NCBI GenBank assembly: GCA_027076245.1 | Contig: JALTKC010000084.1 | Coordinates: 1 to 7,272 of the forward strand | Reading direction: 5' to 3' | DNA: 7,272 bases | Origin: Gammaproteobacteria bacterium | GTDB lineage: Bacteria; Pseudomonadota; Gammaproteobacteria; GRL18 | In this document: positions 1-5,412 of the stretch, one piece after another | Layout of the letters: the number at the start of each line of letters is the position of its first letter | How positions within the stretch are numbered: the first letter of the stretch is position 1 | Notes under the pieces: generated by a model | What the model saw: the letters and a program-made list of their open reading frames with translations, nothing else | The model's database searches: none | Told to the model about the DNA's origin: nothing | Program-made: the position numbers and the translations under genes

Positions 1-799
1 GTACCAGAAAGTCCATACCCATATGATAATCCGGCGGCAGGATAGGGGAGTACATGACTCCGGCCAGACCAGTGACAATGGCCGCCAGCCCGAAAACAAT
101 GGTAAAGCGCCGTTCTACATTAATACCCAGCAGGCCAACGGTTTCACGATCCATCATACCGGCTCGTACCACCATACCAAAGGTGGTCAGGTTTAAAAAG
201 GCAAATACAGCGGCAATAACAGTAAGGGAAAAGCCCAGATAAATCAGTCGCCACCAGGGATAGACGACTGAATCCCCCAGACCAAAAAGCGATCCGATAG
301 CGGCTGTTCCGGAGAAAATTTCCGGTGCCGGAGTAGGGATAGGATTCGCCCCGAAACTGAGTTTAACTATCTCTTGCAGCACAATGGCCAGACCAAAGGT
401 GACCAGGATCTGTTCCGCGTGGCTTCGTTTATAAAAATGCCGGATTAAACCCCGCTCCATGGCCAGGCCAATCAGCAGCATCACCGGTATGGCAAATAAA
501 ACGGACAGCGGTACGGAATAATCAATAATGGTTTTACCAAAATCACCAAACCAGATTTCCAGATAAGGCATTTCCTTATAGGCATCAAAAAAGGTAATGC
601 TGGTATCCTTGACCTGTTTGGAAATGGTCAGCAGTTTCTGAAAGGTCACTGAACAAAAGGCCCCCAGCATAAACAGGGCCCCGTGGGCAAAGTTGACCAC
701 ACCCAGGGTCCCAAACACCAGAGTCAGCCCTAATGCAATTAAGGCATAGGCTCCTCCCTTGTCCAGACCGTTTAGGATCTGTAATAGAATTGCATCCAT
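1..799 (-). CDS. LivH-type branched-chain amino acid ABC transporter permease (partial, C-terminus off the left edge)
   Basis: This is an inner-membrane permease of the LivH/UrtB class, one of two membrane subunits of an ABC importer for branched-chain amino acids, urea, amides or similar solutes. The frame is open from an ATG at 799 to the edge, giving 266 residues. The N-terminus MDAILLQILNGLDKGGAYALIALGLTLVFG and the following GVVNFAHGALFMLGAF are family hallmarks. Hydrophobic helices follow, and the cytoplasmic-loop signature (VRAGMMDRETVGLLGIN, then a GLAAIVTGLAGVMYSP-like helix) matches LivH proteins. A hydrophilic insert of about 30 residues after the second helix (KQVKDTSITFFDAYKEMPYLE) is longer than in classical LivH. 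GAGTGG six bases before the ATG is a modest ribosome site. The gene lies 153 bp downstream of the substrate-binding gene, separated from it by a terminator hairpin. LivM, LivG and LivF would be expected past the edge. The family call is firm; the substrate is unknown. Confidence 0.93.
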   Translation of the reverse strand, partial: MDAILLQILNGLDKGGAYALIALGLTLVFGTLGVVNFAHGALFMLGAFCSVTFQKLLTISKQVKDTSITFFDAYKEMPYLEIWFGDFGKTIIDYSVPLSVLFAIPVMLLIGLAMERGLIRHFYKRSHAEQILVTFGLAIVLQEIVKLSFGANPIPTPAPEIFSGTAAIGSLFGLGDSVVYPWWRLIYLGFSLTVIAAVFAFLNLTTFGMVVRAGMMDRETVGLLGINVERRFTIVFGLAAIVTGLAGVMYSPILPPDYHMGMDFLV

Positions 800-905
800 T
801 GTTTACCACTCAATAATAATTGTTAAAAAAATTAAAAACGTATGTGTACATAAAAAATCTTGATACGGCTTAAAATATTTTATGTACAGACACTTTTTTA
901 CAGAC

Positions 906-941
906 AAAAAAAACAGCGCATAAAAAACTTATGCGCTGTTT
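906..941 (-). terminator. Rho-independent terminator or attenuator after the substrate-binding gene
   Basis: A perfect 13-bp inverted repeat (911-923 with 929-941, core ACAGCGCATAA) closes a 5-nt loop. On the minus strand the stem ends in T and runs straight into further T residues (906-910), a classical intrinsic terminator. It lies 12 bp after the stop of the substrate-binding gene and before the permease gene. In importer operons such a hairpin usually lets the binding protein be made in excess while some transcripts read through to the membrane subunits. The structure is seen directly; partial read-through is inferred. Confidence 0.88.
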
Positions 942-952
942 AACTGGATCTA

Positions 953-2308
953 TCAGGATTTTTCGTAAGGACCTAATTCACCGCCAAAGATATCGGCTGG
1001 GTATTCAACCTGAGCACGAGGCACCTGCTGAACAATTTCCAGCAGATCAAACTGACTGGTTGGCTTTTCATTACCACGCATAACCAGTACGTCTTTAAAG
1101 CACTGATGATCTGCTGCACGGTATTCTGTCGGGCCGTTGCCCATACCGTCAAATTTAAAGCCTTCCAGTTGCTTGATAACTTCTGGCGGATAGAAGGTAC
1201 CGGCCATTTCACAGGCATTGGCATACAGCATGGTCTGTACATAACAGGTATGTGCTGCCTGGGATGGCGGGAAGCCGTATTCGTTACCAAAAGACTTAAC
1301 AAAGGCCTGGGAAGCTTTATCTTTTAATGCCCAGTTCCAGTTAGTGGTACCTAAGATACCCTTAATGTTTTTACCGGCACCCTGCGCCATCAGACGGGAG
1401 TACAGAGGCACTATAATTTCAAACTGCTTGCCGTTCACCACTTTGTCACGCAGACCAAACTGTACTGCCTGAGTCAGAGAGTTGATCATGTCCTTACCAT
1501 AGTGGTTCAGGATCAATACATCCGCGCCGGAGTTCAGAACGGGTGTGATATATTGTGAGAAGTCACCGGCACCCAGAGGGGTACGGACGGTTTTAACGGT
1601 TTTCCAGCCCAGACCTTCGGTGGTTTCCTTAATGGATTCTTCCTGAGTCCAGCCCCAGGTATAGTCTGCAGTCAGGTGATAGGCACGACGGTCAGTACCC
1701 ATTTCTTTTTTCAGTACCGGACCTAAAGCCAGACCGGACATCTTGGCATTAAAAAAATGACGGAAACCGTAACGACGCTTGTCTTTACCGGTGGTGTCAT
1801 TGGAGTGCGTCAGACCGCACATAAAGACCACTCCCATATCCTGAGCTAAAGACTGCTGCGCAATGGCCACACCGGAAGAGGAACCGCCGGAGAACATAAT
1901 AACACCGTCTTTTTCAATCATACGTTTGGCAGAAGCACGGGCCGCATCGGACTTGGTCTGGGTATCACCGGTAACATATTCAACTTTTTTGCCCAGAATA
2001 CCATTGCCTTTCAGGCTCATTGGCTTCATGGTCTGCATCATACCGCCGTCGCCTTCACCATTGAGGTGTTTAACCGCCAGTTTAAAGGCACGCAACTCAT
2101 CCGCCCCTTCATCGGCATAAGCACCGGTCTGCGGTACATTAAAACCAAGTTTAACGGTTTTGGAATTACCCGGATCATTGACAAAAGTTTTAGACGCCCA
2201 AGCACCCCGGGTAAAAAACATCGGCATGGCACCGGCGGCTGTAAAGGCACCCGCTGCTTTCATTATGTCACGACGTGACCAGCCATTGGCATTCTTTTTA
2301 TCACTCAT
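953..2308 (-). CDS. Periplasmic substrate-binding protein of a branched-chain amino acid-type ABC transporter, Tat-exported
   Basis: This 451-aa type I periplasmic binding protein (Peripla_BP_6/LivJ-like) should capture a small solute and deliver it to the LivH-type permease encoded next. The N-terminus has a twin-arginine motif (SRRDIMK, residues 11-17), a hydrophobic stretch (about 18-32) and a likely cleavage site after AWA (36-38). The mature start contains VKLGFNVPQTGAYADEGADELRAFKLAVKHLN, typical of the fold. GKKVEYVTGDTQTKSDAARASAKRMIE and GVIMFSGGSSSGVAIA are the usual first-lobe ligand-loop segments; GADVLILNHYGKD lies in the second lobe. The ATG at 2308 is preceded by a good AAGGAAAA ribosome site. 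A sigma-54 promoter match lies about 117 bp upstream, and a terminator follows. The length exceeds classical LivJ (about 370), closer to urea/amide-type relatives. The ligand cannot be named from sequence. Confidence 0.92.
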   Translation of the reverse strand: MSDKKNANGWSRRDIMKAAGAFTAAGAMPMFFTRGAWASKTFVNDPGNSKTVKLGFNVPQTGAYADEGADELRAFKLAVKHLNGEGDGGMMQTMKPMSLKGNGILGKKVEYVTGDTQTKSDAARASAKRMIEKDGVIMFSGGSSSGVAIAQQSLAQDMGVVFMCGLTHSNDTTGKDKRRYGFRHFFNAKMSGLALGPVLKKEMGTDRRAYHLTADYTWGWTQEESIKETTEGLGWKTVKTVRTPLGAGDFSQYITPVLNSGADVLILNHYGKDMINSLTQAVQFGLRDKVVNGKQFEIIVPLYSRLMAQGAGKNIKGILGTTNWNWALKDKASQAFVKSFGNEYGFPPSQAAHTCYVQTMLYANACEMAGTFYPPEVIKQLEGFKFDGMGNGPTEYRAADHQCFKDVLVMRGNEKPTSQFDLLEIVQQVPRAQVEYPADIFGGELGPYEKS

Positions 2309-2424
2309 TCTATTTTCCTTATTGTTCCGTTTTTTATTGACTCGGATGAGTTTTGTATAAGTCTGAACTCATCAGCCTATACATTAACCCGTGCTCTTAA
2401 CCCGAACACTTAAGCTCTTCTTTG

Positions 2425-2441
2425 TTGCGATATTCATGCCA
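2425..2441 (-). promoter_or_regulatory. Sigma-54 (-24/-12) promoter for the substrate-binding gene
   Basis: On the minus strand the sequence TGGCATGAATATCGCAA gives GG-N10-GC at 2440/2439 and 2428/2427. It matches the consensus TGGCACG-N4-TTGCW except at two positions (C to T in the -24 box, T to C just before the -12 GC). Transcription would start near 2415, leaving a leader of roughly 107 nt. A cluster of GTTAC-type half-sites lies about 65-105 bp further upstream, where enhancer-binding activators usually bind. The match is direct; use by RpoN is inferred. Confidence 0.7.
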
Positions 2442-2503
2442 TAGCACTTTAATATTAAAAATCATAAACTTAGCATATATTTAAAATATCACACACTGTA
2501 TTA

Positions 2504-2544
2504 ATGTTACCTTTAGTTACATAAGATGTGTAATTAGGTAACAT
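2504..2544. promoter_or_regulatory. Inverted-repeat activator site (candidate UAS) upstream of the substrate-binding gene
   Basis: ATGTTACCT (2504-2512) and AGGTAACAT (2536-2544) form a perfect 9-bp inverted repeat. Inside it are a further GTTAC (2516-2520) and the imperfect partner GTAAT (2530-2534). The site spans about -89 to -129 from the predicted sigma-54 start, the usual distance for an NtrC-family enhancer site. It overlaps the last codons and stop of the SUMF1-fold gene. No T-run follows on the minus strand, so a terminator is less likely. Similar half-sites precede the other sigma-54 promoter at 3861-3901. Confidence 0.5.
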
Positions 2545-3295
2545 CTGTTCTGATTAGACGAACCCCCCAGTTATTGTTTTTCTCATTGGGAAAAGCAATA
2601 TTGCGGGCACTGCTGGTCAGCCAGTTGGCCTTGTTGTACCAGCTGCCGCCGCACAAAATATATTCTTCATGTTTATTGGTAGAGGTCCACTCCCAGACAT
2701 TGCCATGCATATCATACAGTCCCCAGTGGTTCGCCATTCTGGAACCGGGCGTGGGCATGGTTTTACCAGTGCCCATCACCATCATCCTCGGATCCGGCGT
2801 GTCCCCATACCAGAAATCGGTCACCGTTCCGGCCCGGCAGGCATATTCCCATTGCTCTTCAGTGGGCAGACCACATGCCCAGCCGGTCTGTTCTGACAAC
2901 CAGTCAGCGTACTGCTGCGCCTCTTCATGGCTGACATTGATAACCGGGCGGTTGTCACGCCCCCAGCCCTCATCACCCGGCGGCTGTAAATGCCTGTCGG
3001 CGCAGAACAGATCATACATTTCAAAGGTCACCGGGGTGGTCAGCATTTTAAAGGCAGGCATGGGTTGTTCATGAAACTGTCCGGCAGGAATATTAGCCCA
3101 GCTGGCTGCACAGACCCTGAATTTTGTATAACAGTCCTGTTCCTGCTGCTTTTGTAACGGCATGGAATTAACCGTGTTATCAGGGTGCCGGTTTCCCAGA
3201 CAATCCTCAAGTTCAGCCTGTTTCTGTGCCAGAGCCTGCTGCAATTCAGCAACGGTTTGTTTAAGCTGCTCCAGTTCTGTTGTATTTTCACTCAT
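2534..3295 (-). CDS. SUMF1/formylglycine-generating-enzyme-fold protein without the catalytic cysteines
   Basis: A 253-aa soluble protein with no signal peptide. Residues about 4-34 are Leu/Glu/Gln-rich with a heptad-like pattern, a likely coiled coil. From about residue 66 it is an FGE-sulfatase (SUMF1) domain with a C-type-lectin-like fold: IPAGQF (69-74), TPVTFEMYDLF (87-97), PVINVSHEEAQQYADWL (117-133), LPTEEQWEYACRAG (143-156), GLYDMHGNVWEWT (192-204), GGSWYN (216-221) and GVRLIR (244-249). True FGE oxidases carry two cysteines just after the GGSF/W motif. Here that segment reads YNKANWLTSSARN with no Cys, so formylglycine formation is unlikely and a binding or scaffold role is more plausible. 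Its ATG lies within the end of the cNMP-like gene (8-bp overlap, ATGAGTGA), indicating translational coupling. The family call is firm; the function is unknown. Confidence 0.88.
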   Translation of the reverse strand: MSENTTELEQLKQTVAELQQALAQKQAELEDCLGNRHPDNTVNSMPLQKQQEQDCYTKFRVCAASWANIPAGQFHEQPMPAFKMLTTPVTFEMYDLFCADRHLQPPGDEGWGRDNRPVINVSHEEAQQYADWLSEQTGWACGLPTEEQWEYACRAGTVTDFWYGDTPDPRMMVMGTGKTMPTPGSRMANHWGLYDMHGNVWEWTSTNKHEEYILCGGSWYNKANWLTSSARNIAFPNEKNNNWGVRLIRTDVT

Positions 3296-3695
3296 TGGCG
3301 CTGTGAATTCCCTGCATACAGTACCTATGAAAAACCGGACTCTGCTGCATCAGATATTCAAAGTCCTGTTTATGCAGACAGAAGCAGATAGTGGTTTTCT
3401 GTGCCGTTAAGGGCGCAGGCACCTTAACCCCCTCCAGCAGCCAGTACAGGGGAAAACTGTCTCCCGCGCCAAAGCTGATATCGGTTCGCTCCAGATGCAC
3501 CAGGCCATATTTAATAATATAGAGGCGGTCCACCGGGCCGTCTGAAGGTTGCAGAACAGTTTCACCTTTGGCATAAAAAACCTGCTCCAGGTGCATGGCC
3601 AGGTATTCCTGATGTGCCGGCAGCATGGATTTGTAAGGTTCATGCCGGTTTAAAAACTGCATTACCGGAGCTAATGTGCTTAATGTTTTGGCCAT
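3288..3695 (-). CDS. Stand-alone cyclic-nucleotide-binding-like (CAP_ED) domain protein
   Basis: A 135-aa cytoplasmic protein made of one double-stranded beta-helix of the CRP/cNMP family. Residues 39-75 (VFYAKGETVLQPSDGPVDRLYIIKYGLVHLER) are the typical strand pattern. GAGDSFPLYWLLEG (77-90) and FCLHKQDFEYLMQQSPVFHRYC (105-126) resemble the N-terminal sensor domain of larger CBS/DUF294 nucleotidyltransferase signalling proteins. Those proteins continue into CBS and transferase domains; this one stops, and it has no helix-turn-helix. The usual phosphate-binding GE...R.A motif is not evident, so cAMP or cGMP binding is doubtful. I chose the ATG at 3695. A TTG at 3743 would add 16 residues unlike the family. 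Neither start has a clear Shine-Dalgarno sequence. The gene is translationally coupled to the SUMF1-fold gene and sits about 66 nt downstream of a predicted sigma-54 transcription start. Confidence 0.8.
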   Translation of the reverse strand: MAKTLSTLAPVMQFLNRHEPYKSMLPAHQEYLAMHLEQVFYAKGETVLQPSDGPVDRLYIIKYGLVHLERTDISFGAGDSFPLYWLLEGVKVPAPLTAQKTTICFCLHKQDFEYLMQQSPVFHRYCMQGIHSANE

Positions 3696-3771
3696 TATAT
3701 GTTTTTTTTCGTATCTAATTGATGGTTGGTGTAAAGCAAACAACCGAATAGACGGCTGCAGACTCTATTTA

Positions 3772-3787
3772 GGCAAAAACAGAGCCA
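3772..3787 (-). promoter_or_regulatory. Sigma-54 (-24/-12) promoter for the cNMP-like/SUMF1 pair
   Basis: On the minus strand TGGCTCTGTTTTTGCC places GG (3786/3785) exactly ten bases from GC (3774/3773). The -24 box matches TGGC.C and the -12 box matches TTGC, a good fit to TGGCACG-N4-TTGCW. The predicted start is near 3761. The GTAACA cluster at 3861-3901 then lies about 100-140 bp upstream, in enhancer range. The second such promoter in the window (2425-2441) has the same arrangement, which strengthens both. Confidence 0.7.
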
Positions 3788-3860
3788 GTTTTAATTTTTC
3801 TTTATAAAACAGATAAATAGAATGATTTTTGAATTTGTAGCAGCAATATTACCACCAAAC

Positions 3861-3901
3861 TGTTACGTTAAGTAACAACAGGGGTAACATACGACGTAAC
3901 A
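3861..3901. promoter_or_regulatory. GTAACA repeat cluster, candidate enhancer site for a sigma-54 activator
   Basis: TGTTAC (3861-3866) and GTAACA (3872-3877) form a perfect 6-bp inverted repeat around a 5-nt centre. Two more GTAACA copies follow at 3884-3889 and 3896-3901, so three direct copies begin exactly 12 bp apart. Another GTAAC occurs at 3966-3970. The cluster lies between divergent genes, about 75 bp upstream of the -24 box of the cNMP-like promoter and about 110 bp before the small membrane-protein gene. It could serve either. The repeats are seen directly; binding by the window's activator is inferred. Confidence 0.55.
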
Positions 3902-4011
3902 GCAGATGGATTAACAGACCATAAGTATCCAGTCCAGTTATCCTGGATCAATGGTCAGTTGAACTGTAACGTGATAAATTATGACCTGTTTATTTATTTG
4001 AGTGATTCATT

Positions 4012-4245
4012 ATGAGAAAACGAAAAATCGGTCAGAAAATTTCCTGGGGCATTGCGATGTTCTGTTACCTGCTGTCACTGGTGGCGGCATCTTATGCGGT
4101 TTACTGGCAAATAGACAACAGCACCGATCACCCTATTTTTGCCAGCCTGCTGGCCAGTGTTGTCTTTCTGATTGGCTGCGGTATTGTTTTGCATGTGATT
4201 GCCAATGCGAATTTACCGAATTTAAAGCCGGGTTCAGATAGCTGA
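4012..4245 (+). CDS. Small two-helix inner-membrane protein of unknown function
   Basis: I do not recognise a named family. The 77-aa product has a basic N-terminus (MRKRKIGQKIS), a first hydrophobic helix at about 12-32 (WGIAMFCYLLSLVAASYAVYW), a short acidic/polar loop (QIDNSTDHP) and a second helix at about 43-65 (FASLLASVVFLIGCGIVLHVI). By the positive-inside rule both termini would face the cytoplasm. GAGTGA six bases before the ATG is a weak ribosome site. An overlapping frame starting at 4002 is polar and not gene-like. The gene diverges from the cNMP-like/SUMF1 pair, with the GTAACA cluster between them, so it may share their regulation; I found no clear sigma-54 or sigma-70 promoter for it. 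Its 3' end overlaps the converging antitoxin remnant, the probable border of the accessory stretch. Confidence 0.72.
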   Translation: MRKRKIGQKISWGIAMFCYLLSLVAASYAVYWQIDNSTDHPIFASLLASVVFLIGCGIVLHVIANANLPNLKPGSDS

Positions 4246-4486
4246 ACTTTCTGCTAATTCTGCATCTTCCAGTTTATCCATAAGGCATTCATATGTTTCT
4301 GCAGGAAATAAAGTAGACTGCAGGAACATTATGATTAAGAATGACATAGTCATACAAGTACAAATAACGGACCTTATTCCTGTATTGGAAAAACCCTGGA
4401 ATTAACAGTTGTCGAAGGTGAACAGACAGTTTGCTGACTTTTATTCTTTCCAATTTATCTAACTTATCTGACCCTATTGATTGCAC
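4234..4486 (-). pseudogene. Frameshifted and truncated antitoxin remnant, StbD/Phd-YefM-like
   Basis: The minus-strand frame from a GTG at 4486 ends in DYVILNHNVPAVYFIS and then breaks. Skipping one base near 4303 continues as AETYECLMDKLEDAELAESSAI and stops at 4234-4236. Joined, VILNHNVPAVYFIS-AETYECLMDKLEDAELAE is the characteristic core of StbD/YafN/Phd-YefM antitoxins (ILN-N-P-AY-IS-ETYE-LM-KLED-EL). The upstream part (KVSKLSVHLRQL) could be the worn DNA-binding half. AAAGGAAAT lies about 15 bases before the GTG. The expected toxin gene is missing: the frame runs directly into the end of the converging membrane-protein gene. A 9-bp direct repeat, CTGCAGGAA (4299-4307 and 4318-4326), sits at the frameshift. 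The homology core is convincing by eye; the exact start is not. Confidence 0.55.
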
Positions 4487-4514
4487 TATTGATTGTTATT
4501 TCCTTTTACAACAA

Positions 4515-4646
4515 CATAACGCCTAAATAATAAGCATTTTGGACTTCCAGTGAAGTATATTTTAAACAGTAAATGTGAATCACAGTCATAATTTTAAACG
4601 AAGTTACCTCCAAAATGTCCTTCTTCATTTTTCTTAGGATTTTTAG
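4515..4646 (-). other. Degenerate integron attC-like site after the HNH gene
   Basis: Three nested inverted repeats span the gap after the HNH gene: CCTAA (4522-4526) with TTAGG (4634-4638), CATTTTGGA (4535-4543) with TCCAAAATG (4609-4617), and ACTTC (4543-4547) with GAAGT (4600-4604). On the minus strand the far end reads TTTAGGCGTTATGTTG, a typical attC right core (GGCGTTA). The near end overlaps the gene's stop codon but reads CTAAA, where the core would be TAAC. The length of about 130 bp is within the attC range. The structure is clear; the identity is uncertain because the left core is imperfect. Confidence 0.4.
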
Positions 4647-5314
4647 AAATATTTGTCTATTTCTCTTTTTACTTTATCCCAGATAAATACTTTACCATTT
4701 TTTTCATAGAAAACAGCACCGTGTGAATTGCCTTTGTCTGTTTTCATTGATGCAAAGTGAGAATCGAACTCATCAATAGCAAACTTACTTCTGCAAAGCG
4801 ACTTTAATGAATCGTATGATACATCTCCTTCTTTTTCTAAGGCTAAAAAAGCATGACCCATTCTACTATTAATTTGGTGACCTCTCCTGGCCCATAACCT
4901 TATTCTTGATATTTTTGTAAATTCTGGCTCTTGTGAATTTGATGTATAGTTTTTTGTTCTTTTGGGATTAACCTTTTTTAATGGTGAGTCATAATTCACA
5001 TGACAAGGGTGACAAATAAACTTAAATGTTTTCTCTATAGGCTCATGAGCCTTCAAGATTTCTTGTTCTACCTCTTCTATTGAACAAGAAATCAATTGAT
5101 TGTCATCCGTATGCTGTTTTAGGATTTCTTCAATAATAGTTCTTCTATCTCGGCCATGTACATGTGCAGATTGAAGCTCTGCTTTTTTTCCACAGAACTC
5201 ACAAATCCCATTTTGTGACTGCCTATGTTTTCTTGTGAAATTATTAATTATATTTCGAATTCTAGGACCGATATAATCATGAAACTCTTTTATTGTTCCA
5301 ATAAATGTTGCCAT
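4643..5314 (-). CDS. HNH-type endonuclease, probable cassette gene
   Basis: A 223-aa soluble protein with a zinc-stabilised HNH (beta-beta-alpha metal) nuclease module. C38-x2-C41 (CEFC) begins it, AHVHGRDR (50-57) supplies candidate catalytic histidines H51/H53, and C101-x2-C104 followed by H105 (CHPCHVNYD) closes it. About 45 residues, with a Glu-rich helix, separate the halves, longer than in compact HNH proteins. The C-terminal third (GHQINSRMGHAFLALE onward) is unrecognised and could give target specificity. The ATG at 5314 lies 11 bp after the right core of an attC-like site, and the stop touches a second attC-like site, the usual layout of an integron cassette. The gene is more AT-rich than the metabolic block. 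Without a partner methylase, a defence or mobile-element role is only a guess. Confidence 0.75.
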   Translation of the reverse strand: MATFIGTIKEFHDYIGPRIRNIINNFTRKHRQSQNGICEFCGKKAELQSAHVHGRDRRTIIEEILKQHTDDNQLISCSIEEVEQEILKAHEPIEKTFKFICHPCHVNYDSPLKKVNPKRTKNYTSNSQEPEFTKISRIRLWARRGHQINSRMGHAFLALEKEGDVSYDSLKSLCRSKFAIDEFDSHFASMKTDKGNSHGAVFYEKNGKVFIWDKVKREIDKYF

Positions 5315-5324
5315 ACTCTTTCAA

Positions 5325-5412
5325 TCCTAACGACACAACCCGGTTTACCGGCGCCCGACGAAGAGCGAAGCGGAGCGTTGGGTGCTGGGTCAACTGCAGT
5401 GTATTGTTATAT
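5325..5412 (-). other. Integron attC-like recombination site
   Basis: On the minus strand the site runs from ATATAAC (5412-5406, near RYYYAAC) to GTTAGGA (5331-5325, near GTTRRRY), 88 bp in all. The arms pair through TAAC/GTTA, ACAC/GTGT, ACCC/GGGT and a 10-bp inner stem (5351-5360 with 5376-5385, two G-T wobbles), with extra unpaired bases on one arm as attC hairpins have. The stop codon (TAA) of the 139-aa gene lies inside the left core, and the HNH ATG comes 11 bp after the right core. Both are typical of cassette arrays. Each core has one off-consensus base. Confidence 0.55.

Noticed and set aside
585..809. Minus-strand 74-codon frame overlapping the permease start
   Set aside because: It is an out-of-frame shadow of the LivH-type gene, whose own frame has clear family motifs.
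2504..2544. Reading this inverted repeat as the terminator of the SUMF1-fold gene
   Set aside because: It has a large interior, no T-run follows on the minus strand, and the same half-sites recur upstream of another sigma-54 promoter.
2574..3074. Plus-strand 166-codon frame antisense to the SUMF1-fold gene
   Set aside because: The minus frame carries clear SUMF1 motifs; the antisense frame has none and is a by-product of codon bias.
3696..3743. Longer N-terminus for the cNMP-like protein from a TTG at 3743
   Set aside because: The extra 16 residues do not resemble the family, there is no ribosome site, and the ATG at 3695 gives a normal N-terminus.
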